64,000 nucleotides of DNA. It comes from Chromobacterium phragmitis. GTDB lineage: Bacteria > Pseudomonadota > Gammaproteobacteria > Burkholderiales > Chromobacteriaceae. Both the position numbers and the translations under genes were made by a program. Positions within the stretch are counted from its first letter, which is position 1, and each line of letters begins with the position of its first letter. The notes beneath the pieces are model-generated. The model ran no database searches. It had not been told where the DNA came from and worked only from the letters and a program-made list of their open reading frames with translations. The stretch covers positions 868,001 to 932,000 of the forward strand of contig NZ_CP029495.1 in the NCBI RefSeq assembly GCF_003325475.1, given 5' to 3'. Below are positions 8,429 to 17,052 of the stretch, piece by piece.

Positions 8429-8442
8429 CAGGAGCCACCACG

Positions 8443-9261
8443 ATGAAGTTGCCGCGCATTGCACTCTGCCTCGCCCTGCTCCCCGCCCTCGCCCATGCCG
8501 CGCCATTGAGCAAAGAACACAAGATCCTGTTCTTCGGCAAGGACGACCGCGTGCTGGAAAAGCCAGAGCGCGCGCCTTGGCGCAGCGTAGGCCAACTGGA
8601 AACCCGCTCCCGCACCATCTGCACCGGCACCTTGGTGGCCCCTGACGTGGTATTGACCGCAGGCCACTGCTTCATCGACGAAAAAGGCCGCTTCGACCCC
8701 GCCGTGAGCTTCACTGTCGGCCTGTGGGGCAAGGAATACACCGCGTTGAGCCGCATCAAGGAAGTGCAAGTGGACAAGACCTTTCTCAAGGGGCTGATCC
8801 GCAAGCGAGACGGGCTATACATCCCGCCGCGCATCGCGCCGCGAGACTTTGCCTTTGTCCGGCTGGCCACGCCGCTGGGCAACAGCCAGGGCACAACGCC
8901 TGTATTCTCCGGCGGCGCTCAGGCGCTGAAGGCGTTGCTGGCCAGGCAAAACTGGACCGTCACCCAGGGCGGCTACCCGGTGGACGACCAGCGCCATCTG
9001 CGTGTCCACCACGGCTGCAAAGCCACTTCTCTGCGCGACGATGGCCGCCTCACCCATCGCTGCGACACGCTGGAGGGCAACAGCGGCTCGCCCATCTTCG
9101 TCATCGGAAAAAATGGCCAGGCCACTATTGTGGCAGTGCAAAGCTCGGCGCCGCCGGCCGCGCGCCGTAAGCTGGAAGACAATATGAGCGTGTCCGCGCC
9201 GGTCTTCCACAAAGCGCTGCAGGCTTTCATCGCCAAATCAGGCAAACCGGGCAAGAAATGA
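8443..9261 (+). CDS. ydgD: Secreted trypsin-like serine protease, YdgD family
   Basis: A chymotrypsin-fold protease of 272 residues with a signal peptide (about 1-19, ALAHA/AP), so periplasmic or secreted. The catalytic triad is visible: His75 in VVLTAGHC, Asp135 in RDFAFVRL, Ser214 in GNSGSP. Cys60 and Cys76 are placed to bridge next to the His loop. The SD AGGAG just upstream fixes the start. E. coli ydgD sits directly downstream of asr, and the same order here supports the name. The substrate is unknown; processing of the neighbouring Asr-like protein is an attractive but untested idea. Confidence 0.85.
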   Translation: MKLPRIALCLALLPALAHAAPLSKEHKILFFGKDDRVLEKPERAPWRSVGQLETRSRTICTGTLVAPDVVLTAGHCFIDEKGRFDPAVSFTVGLWGKEYTALSRIKEVQVDKTFLKGLIRKRDGLYIPPRIAPRDFAFVRLATPLGNSQGTTPVFSGGAQALKALLARQNWTVTQGGYPVDDQRHLRVHHGCKATSLRDDGRLTHRCDTLEGNSGSPIFVIGKNGQATIVAVQSSAPPAARRKLEDNMSVSAPVFHKALQAFIAKSGKPGKK

Positions 9262-9263
9262 CA

Positions 9264-9283
9264 AAGCCGCCCGCAGGCGGCTT
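9264..9283. terminator. Shared hairpin between convergent ydgD and rph
   Basis: An 8-bp stem AAGCCGCC/GGCGGCTT with loop CGCA lies between the convergent stops at 9261 and 9311. Flanking T or A tracts are short, so efficiency is uncertain. Confidence 0.6.
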
Positions 9284-9310
9284 GATCGCGTAGGAGATGG
9301 CGATCCGGGC

Positions 9311-10027
9311 TCAGCCTTCCAGCGCCTGGCGCTGCAGCGCCAGCAATTCGCCTATGCCCTTGCGCGCCAGCGCCAGCATCGCAGCCATCTCCTCCTCGCT
9401 GAACGGCTCGCCCTCTGCCGTGCCCTGTACCTCGACGAAGCGGCCGCTGCCGGTCATCACCACGTTCATGTCGGTTTCGCAGCCGGAATCCTCCAGGTAA
9501 TCCAGATCCAGCACCGGCTGCCCCTGTGAAACGCCCACCGATACCGCCGCCACTTGGTCGCGCAGCGGATCCACAGCCAGCTTGCCGGCCTTGCGCAGCC
9601 CCTGGATCGCATCGGCCAACGCCACATAGGCTCCGGTGATGCTGGCGGTGCGGGTGCCGCCATCCGCCTGGATCACGTCGCAGTCGATGACGATCTGCCG
9701 CTCTCCCAGCTTGGCCAGATCGATGACCGCGCGCAGCGAACGTCCGATCAAGCGCTGGATCTCCTGGGTCCGGCCGGACTGCTTGCCGGCGGCGGACTCG
9801 CGACGCATGCGGCTGCCGGTAGAACGCGGCAGCATGCCGTACTCGGCAGTCACCCAGCCCTGGCCCTTTCCCTTCAGGAAAGGCGGCACCGACTCCTCGA
9901 CGCTGGCGGTGCAGATCACCTTGGTATCCCCGAACTCAACCAGCACCGAGCCTTCGGCATGCTTGGTGTAGGAGCGGGTCAGACGGACGACGCGCATCGC
10001 GTCGGCACTACGTTGGGAAGGTCGCAT
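9311..10027 (-). CDS. rph: Ribonuclease PH
   Basis: Phosphorolytic 3'-5' exoribonuclease that trims tRNA 3' ends and releases nucleoside diphosphates. The 238-residue protein matches the usual length (E. coli 238) and carries the family words GWVTAEYGMLPRST, the SGR-type GRSLRAV stretch, DCDVIQADGGTRTA and the phosphate/Mg site DLDYLEDS. It is full length, unlike the frameshifted K-12 gene. It is the last of a minus-strand group that includes the phosphatase and kinase, although a 51-bp gap allows its own promoter. Confidence 0.96.
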   Translation of the reverse strand: MRPSQRSADAMRVVRLTRSYTKHAEGSVLVEFGDTKVICTASVEESVPPFLKGKGQGWVTAEYGMLPRSTGSRMRRESAAGKQSGRTQEIQRLIGRSLRAVIDLAKLGERQIVIDCDVIQADGGTRTASITGAYVALADAIQGLRKAGKLAVDPLRDQVAAVSVGVSQGQPVLDLDYLEDSGCETDMNVVMTGSGRFVEVQGTAEGEPFSEEEMAAMLALARKGIGELLALQRQALEG

Positions 10028-10078
10028 GAAGGCCCCGGGAGTAAGAAAATCGACCGCGATTATACCAGCCGGCCGCGC

Positions 10079-10957
10079 TCAGCAGTCCTTGTCCACCTGG
10101 CTGGCCAGGATTTCCTGATGCATGGTGGCCAAATTCGACTCGAGAATCAGCCGTCCCGCTTTGTTCGGCTGTGTTTTCTCAGTATCCAGAGCGTCGTCGC
10201 GCGCGCCCAGCTCCAGCTCGTCATCCAGCAAAGTCACCGCCACGGCGGACAGATTGTCGCCGCCGGCGCCGGCCCGCCGCTCGGCGACATTGATCAGCGC
10301 CGGCAACACCTGATTGACGCTGCGCCCAGCGAATATCTTCTCCAGTTCGGCGTCCTGCACCTGGGACCACAAGCCGTCTGTGCACAGCATGATGGAGCAG
10401 CCCGGCCCGATCTCCTGCCGCTCGCCGATGTCGATATCCGGCTCGCCCGCAGCGCCCAGGCAGTTATAGATCTTGTTGCGGTCGGGATGGGTCTTGGCGC
10501 CTTCCTCAGTCAACAGCCCCTGGTCAATCAGACGCTGCACCTGGGAATGATCGCGCGAGCGCAGCCGCAAACCGCCCCCATCCAGCAAATAGAGCCGGGA
10601 GTCGCCGACATGGCACCAGTACAAATGGCCTTGCTGCAGGATGGCCACCACCACCGTGGTGCTGGGCACGTCGGGCAGGCGATGATCCGCCGCATACTCC
10701 AGAATCACCTGATGCACCGAACTGATGGCGTTCACCAGGAAACGGTTTGGATGGCTGAGCGTCGGCGTCGCCTGCTGATAGAACAGCTCGCAGAGCAAAT
10801 CCACAGTGATCTGCGCGGCTACCTCGCCGCGCATGTGGCCCCCCATGCCGTCGGCCATCACCAGCATCACCGCCTCGCGCGAATGCGCGATAGCGAGCCT
10901 GTCCTGGTTGTAGCTGCGCCCTCCCACCCGGCTCTCCTGGAAGATAGACAGTTTCAT
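10079..10957 (-). CDS. PP2C-family Ser/Thr protein phosphatase
   Basis: Metal-dependent cytoplasmic phosphatase of 292 residues. Motifs in order: NQDR near 17-20, MADGMGGHMRGE (35-46) with the metal-binding Asp36, CHVGDSRLYLL, LCTDGLW and GGDNLSAV, so all key Asp residues are present. The start is ATG 10957, where the family begins, only 2 nt after the stop of the kinase gene; the two are surely co-transcribed and probably act as an opposing pair. The last 40 residues (LGARDDALDTEKTQ onward) extend past the PP2C core and are not recognised. Substrates are unknown. Confidence 0.92.
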   Translation of the reverse strand: MKLSIFQESRVGGRSYNQDRLAIAHSREAVMLVMADGMGGHMRGEVAAQITVDLLCELFYQQATPTLSHPNRFLVNAISSVHQVILEYAADHRLPDVPSTTVVVAILQQGHLYWCHVGDSRLYLLDGGGLRLRSRDHSQVQRLIDQGLLTEEGAKTHPDRNKIYNCLGAAGEPDIDIGERQEIGPGCSIMLCTDGLWSQVQDAELEKIFAGRSVNQVLPALINVAERRAGAGGDNLSAVAVTLLDDELELGARDDALDTEKTQPNKAGRLILESNLATMHQEILASQVDKDC

Positions 10958-10959
10958 CC

Positions 10960-11928
10960 CTACCCCTCTCGATGCCGGCCGCCGGCCAGCCCCTTGATCC
11001 AGCCGACCAGACGGTTGCCCTCCCCTGCGGGCGGGCGCTCCGGCTCGCTGTACTCGGTCTGCTGGAGACTCTTCTGGATTTCCAGCACGGATGCCGGCCG
11101 CGCGCCCGGCGCCATCTCCAGACACCGGTCGCACAAACCTGTCAGTTCGCGCGAATACCGATAACGAAAAGCCTGCGACGCCGGAACCAGCAAATCCTGC
11201 TCTTGCCGCTCCTTGGCGGCCTGAGGCGTGTCTCCGCCCATGCAAACGTACAGGCAGGCGCCAATCGCGTAAATATCGGTCCATGGCCCAAGCGGCTGCT
11301 CCTTCTCATATTGCTCCGGCGCGGCAAAGCCTGGCGTGTACATTGCGGCGAAATGCTTGTCGCGGCGCGACAGCGTCTGCCTGGAGGCGCCGAAATCCAG
11401 CAACAGGGGCACGCCGTTGCGCCGCAAGTAAATATTGGCCGGCTTGATATCCAGATGCAGCAGCCGCTGGCTGTGCACCTCGCGCAAGCCCGACAACAAA
11501 GCGGCGAACCACTTGCGGATCAGCCTCTCCTCCATCCTGCCTCCGGCCAGTTCCAGCTCCCGCCCCAGCGAACGGCCGTCGGCGTACTCCATCACCATGT
11601 ACACCGTCTGGTTGGCGCGAAAGAAGTTGCTGACCCGCACCACCGCCGGATGGGAAATGCCGGACAACACCCGGCCCTCCTCGAAAAAGCACTTCAGCCC
11701 CAGGTTGAAAGCATCTCGATCCAGATCGTGCGGTACCGTGACCGCGCCATCCTGCTTGCGCTCCGCAAGATTGCGCGGCAGGTATTCCTTGATCGCGAAT
11801 TTGCGGTCGTCATCATCCAGCGCCAGATAAACGACGCTGAAGCCGCCCATCGACAGCTGGCGCACGATGGTGTACTCGGCTAGCCGATAGCCTGCCGGAA
11901 GCGGGGTCTGCTTGCTGGATTGAGTCAT
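10960..11928 (-). CDS. Hanks-type Ser/Thr protein kinase, non-RD
   Basis: Eukaryote-like protein kinase of 322 residues, all cytoplasmic: no TM helix and no PASTA repeats. The Gly-rich loop is LSMGGFSVVYLA, the ATP-anchoring Lys is K47 in FAIKEYL, and the catalytic loop HLDIKPANIYL (158-168) keeps Asp160 and Asn165. DFG is at 178-180 and APE at 203-205. The Arg of the usual HRD is Leu159, making it a non-RD kinase, a class less dependent on activation-loop phosphorylation. The C-terminal 30 residues are Pro/Gly/Arg-rich and look flexible. It is followed within 2 nt by its PP2C partner and is divergent from yicC. Confidence 0.92.
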   Translation of the reverse strand: MTQSSKQTPLPAGYRLAEYTIVRQLSMGGFSVVYLALDDDDRKFAIKEYLPRNLAERKQDGAVTVPHDLDRDAFNLGLKCFFEEGRVLSGISHPAVVRVSNFFRANQTVYMVMEYADGRSLGRELELAGGRMEERLIRKWFAALLSGLREVHSQRLLHLDIKPANIYLRRNGVPLLLDFGASRQTLSRRDKHFAAMYTPGFAAPEQYEKEQPLGPWTDIYAIGACLYVCMGGDTPQAAKERQEQDLLVPASQAFRYRYSRELTGLCDRCLEMAPGARPASVLEIQKSLQQTEYSEPERPPAGEGNRLVGWIKGLAGGRHREG

Positions 11929-12023
11929 CGAATGGCAGTTGTTATAGTGTCCACTGGCCCTGAATTGAGCTTAGCAAAGCAATTCGGGCCCAGCATTCGA
12001 AAATACCGATACAGGAGCTCCCC

Positions 12024-12890
12024 ATGATATTGAGCATGACCGGCTTCGCCGCCGCCACCCGGGAATTCCCTGGCGGCATGTTGAGCCTGGAAGTCCGGGC
12101 CGTCAATCATCGCTACCTCGACGTGCAGATGCGCCTGCCGGAAGAGCTACGCATCATCGAACCGCAGCTGCGCGAGCAGATCGCCGCCCGCGTCACCCGC
12201 GGCAAACTGGAATGCCGCGTAGGCCTCAACCAGGTGGACAGCGCCGCCCCGACACTGGAGTTGAACCAGGCCTTCCTGTCCAGGCTGCTGGAGGTTTCGC
12301 GCGAAGTGCAAAAGCAAAGCGGCGAAGGCAAGGGCCTGTCGGTGGGCGAACTGATGCGCTGGCCCGGCGTGCTGAAAAGCAACGAGCTGGCGCCGGAAGT
12401 GCTGCACCAACTGTGTCTGGAGGCGCTGCAAACCGCATTGGCCGACTTCAACGCCTCCCGCTCCCGCGAAGGCGAAAAACTGAAGGACGTGCTGATCGAA
12501 CGCATAGAAGGCATGGAGACCATCGTCGCCGCGATCAAGCCCAAACTGCCGCAAATCCTGGAAAACTACATGGCCAAGCTGTCCGGCCGCCTGCAAGAAG
12601 CGCTGGGCAGCGTGGACGAAGACCGGCTGAAACAGGAATTCGCGCTGTTCGCCCAGAAAATAGACGTGGACGAGGAGCTATCGCGCCTGACCACCCACCT
12701 GACCGAAGTTCGCCGCATCCTCAAATCCGGCGGCCAATCCGGCAAGCGGCTGGATTTCCTGATGCAGGAACTGAACCGCGAAGCCAACACCCTGGGCTCC
12801 AAATCGGTCTCCACCGACACTACCCAGGCCTCGGTCGAGCTGAAGGTGTTGATCGAACAAATGCGAGAGCAGATTCAAAACATCGAGTAA
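12024..12890 (+). CDS. yicC: YicC-family endoribonuclease
   Basis: YicC/YloC proteins are ring-forming endoribonucleases implicated in sRNA and mRNA decay. At 288 residues it has the usual length. It begins ILSMTGFAAATREFPGG and ends with the conserved LDFLMQELNREANTLGSKS and the final helix VELKVLIEQMREQIQNIE. SD AGGAG lies 8 nt before the ATG. It is divergent from the kinase gene across a 95-bp gap and followed by a clear terminator. The gmk gene that often follows yicC is absent here. Confidence 0.95.
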   Translation: MILSMTGFAAATREFPGGMLSLEVRAVNHRYLDVQMRLPEELRIIEPQLREQIAARVTRGKLECRVGLNQVDSAAPTLELNQAFLSRLLEVSREVQKQSGEGKGLSVGELMRWPGVLKSNELAPEVLHQLCLEALQTALADFNASRSREGEKLKDVLIERIEGMETIVAAIKPKLPQILENYMAKLSGRLQEALGSVDEDRLKQEFALFAQKIDVDEELSRLTTHLTEVRRILKSGGQSGKRLDFLMQELNREANTLGSKSVSTDTTQASVELKVLIEQMREQIQNIE

Positions 12891-12930
12891 GCCCTCACGC
12901 CGCATCATGGCGTGTCAGCGAAACCTCAGA

Positions 12931-12955
12931 AGCCCCGCCAGCCGGGGCTTTATTC
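12931..12955 (+). terminator. Intrinsic terminator of yicC
   Basis: Stem AGCCCCG/CGGGGCT (12931-12937 with 12943-12949) is followed by TTATTCATTTT. It lies 40 bp after the yicC stop. Confidence 0.85.
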
Positions 12956-13099
12956 ATTTTGGACTGTCACCGCGCCGACACGCATATCGCCGTCCAGACT
13001 TCCAACCCTGATGTCGAAAACGAGGTCGATGAAGCCCGATACTCAAGCTTTCAACACATCTGATTTCCACCATGATGACACCATCGCAAGGGGCGCATC

Positions 13100-13750
13100 A
13101 TGGAATGGATACTGTTGATAACTGCCGCCATGGCGCTGGCAGTCTGGCGACTACACGTCAAGGAGCAAAACCGACAACGCCGACAACAAGAAGCGGAGGC
13201 GCAGCAGCAGACAAGAGCCGATGCGCTCATGTGCTATTTCCGCCAGGTGGACAACTCACGAGCCTTCCCTGACGTGCCGCTGCCATTGAACATGCAGGCA
13301 GGAGAGTTTGGCGTGATCGAGACCGGCGCCACCCTCTACGGCTACCGCAAGCAGTCCTACCATGTCGGCGGGGCTGTGCGTGTCGCGCGTGGCGTCTATG
13401 TAGGCGGCGGGCAGCGCATCAGCGTAGATGCCTTAACATCGCTGGCCGACGGCGCGCTCAATCTGACCAACAAGCGGGCCGTATTCCTGTCGTCCCAAAA
13501 GACCATCAGCGTCAAGCTGTCGGACGTGATGTTCCAGGAGGCCATCGACCGCTCGACCATGGCGCTTCACACCGCCAAGCGCGCCGCGCCGCTGATCTTT
13601 TCCACGGCCGACTGCGACGCGGGCCTGCTTGTTCTCCTCATCAAGCTGTTCAGCGCCGGCACCTTTGACAGCCGCTTCCTCCCCGATGGCTTGAGGATCG
13701 AGCCGAAGAAAGTTCTGGAAGAGGTCATCGTCGGCGTCAGCCATGTCTGA
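13100..13750 (+). CDS. Membrane-anchored hypothetical with PH/GRAM-like segment
   Basis: 216 residues. One N-terminal TM helix (about 2-17) is followed by a charged segment (HVKEQNRQRRQQEAEAQQQ), suggesting a cytoplasmic domain held at the inner membrane. Residues about 105-150 (SLADGALNLTNKRAVFLSS, then ISVKLSDV) resemble the G-x-L-x-LTNxRLVF pattern of bacterial PH-like or GRAM domains, then a helix. No catalytic motif was seen. It stands alone between the yicC terminator and chrA. The following 278 bp to chrA hold no convincing gene. Confidence 0.7.
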   Translation: MEWILLITAAMALAVWRLHVKEQNRQRRQQEAEAQQQTRADALMCYFRQVDNSRAFPDVPLPLNMQAGEFGVIETGATLYGYRKQSYHVGGAVRVARGVYVGGGQRISVDALTSLADGALNLTNKRAVFLSSQKTISVKLSDVMFQEAIDRSTMALHTAKRAAPLIFSTADCDAGLLVLLIKLFSAGTFDSRFLPDGLRIEPKKVLEEVIVGVSHV

Positions 13751-14028
13751 ATCTAAGCCGATCCGAAATTTCTGCGCAGGGGAGGCCACAGGTTCAGCCA
13801 GCATGAACCCACAAACTCCATGGAAGCGCTCCGCCGAATTTTTCAGCCCATAAAAAAGGGAGCTCGCAGAGCGATACGCTCGCGCTAGGGCGCCAGTTGC
13901 TATTCGCTCCCCATGGGAACCGCATCCGGGATTCCAAGCCTCCATAAGACGATGAATAACTGCTGGTCGAGATTGCGAAAGTGCTAGATTCATTGCATAC
14001 CCATCGCCCGCCGGCCAGGAGTCGAATC

Positions 14029-15180
14029 ATGATGGCCCCTCCCATTACGCCCGCCCAGTACAGCCTGTGGCAACTGACGCGTTATTTCCTGCGGCTGGGC
14101 ACGCTGGGCTTTGGCGGCCCGGTGGCGCTGGTCGGCTACATGCATCGTGATCTGGTCGAGCGGCGCGGCTGGATAGCCGAGGCCGATTACAAGGAAGGCA
14201 TCGCGCTGGCGCAAATCGCCCCGGGGCCGCTAGCGGCCCAACTGGCGATCTACCTGGGCTATGTCCATTACCGCGTATTGGGCGCCACCGCCGCCGGCCT
14301 CAGCTTCGTGCTGCCGTCCTTCCTGATGGTACTGGCGCTGGGTTGGGCCTATCAGGCCTTCGGCGGCTTGCCCTGGATGCAGGCGGTATTCTATGGTGTA
14401 GGCGCCGCCGTGATCGGCATCATGGCGATCAGCGCGCATAAGCTGGCGACCAAGAACCTGAAAAGCGACCGATTATTGTGGAGCATCTTCGCGGCGCTGG
14501 CGCTAGTCACCATCGTCACCCAGTCAGAAATCGCCTGGCTGTTCATTGCGGCGGGCCTGTTGGTTTGGCTGGTACGCTGCCGGTCCCGACCGCCTCCCGG
14601 CATGTTGGGCGCGGCATTGCCGCTGCTGCCCGCCGCGGCCGATCCGGGCCTGCTGCTGCAACTGACCGTGTTTTTCGCCAAGGCTGGCGCCTTCGTTTTC
14701 GGTTCGGGCTTGGCAATCGTGCCCTTCCTCTATGGAGGCATCGTCACCGAGCATCATTGGCTGACCGACAAGCAGTTCGTCGACGCGGTAGCAGTGGCGA
14801 TGATCACGCCGGGGCCGGTGGTGATCACTACGGGGTTCATCGGCTATCTGGTGGCCGGCTTGCCCGGCGCGTGCATGGCAGCGCTGGCCACCTTCCTGCC
14901 GTGCTATCTGATCACGGTGCTGGCGGCGCCCCATTTCAAGAAGCACGGCAAGCGCCCAGGCCTGATGGCTTTCGTCGATGGCATCACCGCGGCGGCCATT
15001 GGAGCCATCGCAGGTTCGGTCGTGCTGCTGGCCCAACGCTCCCTGGCCGACCTGCCAACCGCTCTGCTGGCGATCGCCGCCGCAGCGCTGCTTTGGCGGC
15101 TGAAGCCATTGCCGGAACCGATCATCGTGGCCGCGGCGGCGCTGCTCGGCGTGGCGTTGTTTCCGCTGACACATCATTAA
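14029..15180 (+). CDS. chrA: Chromate transporter ChrA (CHR family)
   Basis: Inner-membrane protein of the CHR superfamily that exports chromate, which normally enters through sulfate carriers. The 383-residue form is the long bidomain type: two homologous halves, each starting with a signature (LRLGTLGFGGPVALVGYM near the N-terminus; FFAKAGAFVFGSGLAIVPF in the second half) and each with an AxxxPGP segment (AQIAPGPLA; AMITPGPVV). About ten hydrophobic helices are visible. The ATG at 14029 is preferred because AGGAG lies 7 nt upstream; the frame is open further upstream without an SD. No chrB regulator is adjacent. Confidence 0.93.
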   Translation: MMAPPITPAQYSLWQLTRYFLRLGTLGFGGPVALVGYMHRDLVERRGWIAEADYKEGIALAQIAPGPLAAQLAIYLGYVHYRVLGATAAGLSFVLPSFLMVLALGWAYQAFGGLPWMQAVFYGVGAAVIGIMAISAHKLATKNLKSDRLLWSIFAALALVTIVTQSEIAWLFIAAGLLVWLVRCRSRPPPGMLGAALPLLPAAADPGLLLQLTVFFAKAGAFVFGSGLAIVPFLYGGIVTEHHWLTDKQFVDAVAVAMITPGPVVITTGFIGYLVAGLPGACMAALATFLPCYLITVLAAPHFKKHGKRPGLMAFVDGITAAAIGAIAGSVVLLAQRSLADLPTALLAIAAAALLWRLKPLPEPIIVAAAALLGVALFPLTHH

Positions 15181-15443
15181 TGAACCGGCAAGCTCGGCAC
15201 TCCCATTTTTCATGTGCCCATAAGAAAAGCGCGAGCAGCCCGATGCTTTACTGGCAAAGTGTTGAAAAATCTACTCAATAATCTGATCCATCAGTTGGGC
15301 ACACAAAGCTTGCTCCCCCATCCAACCGCTATCCGACCCTCCCTCATGTCATTTACACGCCGATCATGCTTTTTTACCTTTATTCACGGCGTGAAATCGC
15401 AGAAAATGAGCCTTTACTACTCTTTATCGAAAGATCCATCGCC

Positions 15444-15713
15444 ATGACCAAAGCCGAACTGATTGCCCTTCTCTCCGACAAGTCCGGCCTGACCAAAGCC
15501 GACGTGCTGCGTGTGCTGGGCGCTTTCGACGACGTACTGCTGGACACCCTGGCCAGCAACGGCGAGATCAGCATCGTGGCCGGCAAATTCAAGGTGAAGG
15601 AAAGCGCCGCCCGCACCGGCCGCAATCCGAAAACCGGCGAGACCATCCAGATTGCCGCCAAGCGCAAGGTTTCTTTCGTCGCCAGCAAACAGCTGAAAGA
15701 CCGCATCGCCTGA
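15444..15713 (+). CDS. HU-like DNA-binding protein
   Basis: A small (89 aa) histone-like protein of the HU/IHF family, which dimerises and bends DNA. It has the N-terminal helix pair MTKAELIALLSDKSGLTKAD and the beta-arm segment AARTGRNPKTGETIQIAAK with the Pro that intercalates DNA, then the C-terminal helix SKQLKDRIA. It is divergent from canonical HupA/HupB (VAGKFKVKES where GFGTF is usual), so it may be a second, specialised HU. The 262-bp upstream region holds an imperfect inverted repeat near 15350-15397 (CACGCCG and CGGCGTG arms). A strong terminator follows. Confidence 0.92.
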   Translation: MTKAELIALLSDKSGLTKADVLRVLGAFDDVLLDTLASNGEISIVAGKFKVKESAARTGRNPKTGETIQIAAKRKVSFVASKQLKDRIA

Positions 15714-15734
15714 TGCGCACATGAGCCGAACATG

Positions 15735-15763
15735 AAAAAGGGCCGCGATTTCGCGGCCCTTTT
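15735..15763. terminator. Bidirectional intrinsic terminator
   Basis: A 12-bp stem beginning AAAAGGGCCGCG pairs across an ATTT loop with CGCGGCCCTTTT. It lies between the convergent HU-like gene and the dehydrogenase gene and should stop both. Confidence 0.92.
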
Positions 15764-15779
15764 GCTTGCATGCTTGAGA

Positions 15780-16646
15780 TCAGTTCCGGTTCCAGATCAG
15801 CTTGGCGATCGCGGACGAATCCAGTTCGCCGCCTCCCTGCGCCACCAGTTCGTCTATCAACTGCATCGTGCGCTCCGCCGCCGGCAGGCTGATGCCCTGC
15901 TCGCGCGCGGTATCCAGCACGATATGCATGTCCTTGGCGTGCAACTTGGCCTTGAACCCTGGCGCATAGTTGTCGTCTATCATCCTCTGCCCATGAACAT
16001 CCAGCACCCGACTCTGGGCGAAGCCGCCCAGCAACGCGGCGCGCACCGGAGCGGGATCCACATCACAGGCCTTCGCCAGCTTGACGATTTCCGCCACCGC
16101 CGCCACACCTACCGCCACCGCGATCTGGTTGCAGGCCTTGGCTACCTGGCCGGCGCCGCTGGCGCCGATATGGGTGATGGTCTGCCCCATCGCCCGCAAC
16201 GCCGGCAACGCCTTGTCCAGCGCCTCACCCTTGCCTCCCACCATCACGGTCAACGTGCCGTTGACCGCGCCGACCTCGCCGCCCGATACCGGGCAATCCA
16301 GAAAATCCACGCCCTTTTCCGCCAAAGCCGCGGCAATGCGGCGCGCGCCATTGGGCGCGATGGTGCTCATATCCACGCAAACCAGGCCCGGCTTCGCGCC
16401 TTCGGCCGCGCCGCCCTCGCCCAACAGGACCGACTCGACGTCGACGGTATCCGACACATTGGTCACCAGCACATCCACTTGCCCGGCTAGCGCTGCCGGA
16501 CTATCCGCCCACGTCGCGCCGGACTGCAGCAATGGTTCGGCGCTTTCTTTCCGTCTTGCCCAAACGCAAACCTCATGGCCCGCTCTCAACAGATTAAGGA
16601 CGCAAGGACGCCCCATGATGCCCAGACCGATATATCCGACGCGCAT
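15780..16646 (-). CDS. NAD(P)-dependent beta-hydroxyacid dehydrogenase (GarR/MmsB family)
   Basis: A 288-residue member of the 3-hydroxyisobutyrate / tartronate-semialdehyde reductase family. The N-terminal Rossmann fold has GYIGLGIMGRP; DCPVSGGEVGAVNGTL is the substrate-binding signature; the catalytic Lys lies in GQVAKACNQI; the C-terminal all-alpha domain contains LHAKDMHIVL. Start ATG 16646 puts the Rossmann strand at the N-terminus. Family members act on tartronate semialdehyde, 3-hydroxyisobutyrate or succinic semialdehyde; the substrate cannot be decided here, and the flagellar and HU neighbours give no hint. Confidence 0.88.
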   Translation of the reverse strand: MRVGYIGLGIMGRPCVLNLLRAGHEVCVWARRKESAEPLLQSGATWADSPAALAGQVDVLVTNVSDTVDVESVLLGEGGAAEGAKPGLVCVDMSTIAPNGARRIAAALAEKGVDFLDCPVSGGEVGAVNGTLTVMVGGKGEALDKALPALRAMGQTITHIGASGAGQVAKACNQIAVAVGVAAVAEIVKLAKACDVDPAPVRAALLGGFAQSRVLDVHGQRMIDDNYAPGFKAKLHAKDMHIVLDTAREQGISLPAAERTMQLIDELVAQGGGELDSSAIAKLIWNRN

Positions 16647-16713
16647 GTTTTCTCCGATGCGAAACAGCAATCGGATGAGGATAGGCTATTGCGAAAAGAT
16701 GCGCCAGCGGCGC

Positions 16714-17052
16714 TCAAGAATTGTCAGCCGGCTCCCGCCGGCCGGCCAGCCAGTTTTCAAACTCCTCGCCGGTCTGACTGGCCTGCTTCTCCAGGTAATA
16801 GACGAAAGCCAGGATTTCCGCGACGGCGCGATACAGTTCGGGGGGAATATGCTTGTCCAAATCCACCTGCATCAGCAGGGATACCAACTCCGGAGAATCG
16901 TGAACGAATACCCCCGCGTCCTGCGCGCTGTCGATGATGCGCTGGGCGACTTGGCCATAGCCTTTGGCCACCACTCGGGGCGAGTGCTGGCCCTCTTTGT
17001 ACGATAAGGCAACCGCGGAGCGGCGCTTGTCGTCACTCTGCGCTTGGTTCAT
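16714..17052 (-). CDS. Stand-alone FlhB C-terminal-domain protein
   Basis: 112 residues equal to the part of FlhB/YscU that follows the NPTH autocleavage site. AVALSYKEGQHSPRVVAKG corresponds to the PTHYAVAL...APxVVAKG region, and HIPPELYRAVAEILAFVYYL is the conserved end. The four FlhB membrane helices, the linker and NPTH itself are absent. Such free FlhB C-terminal homologues occur in several bacteria and may replace or modulate the substrate-specificity switch of the export gate. It overlaps the 3' end of the FliK-like gene by 20 bp, which couples it to the hook-length protein that normally triggers that switch. Confidence 0.88.
   Translation of the reverse strand: MNQAQSDDKRRSAVALSYKEGQHSPRVVAKGYGQVAQRIIDSAQDAGVFVHDSPELVSLLMQVDLDKHIPPELYRAVAEILAFVYYLEKQASQTGEEFENWLAGRREPADNS

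Noticed and set aside
10079..11928. Kinase/phosphatase pair as a type VI secretion regulator (PpkA/PppA)
   Set aside because: No type VI gene is present in the window and the kinase lacks a membrane helix.
13751..14028. Possible gene between the PH-like protein and chrA
   Set aside because: Open frames here have no SD or family resemblance; the stretch appears intergenic.
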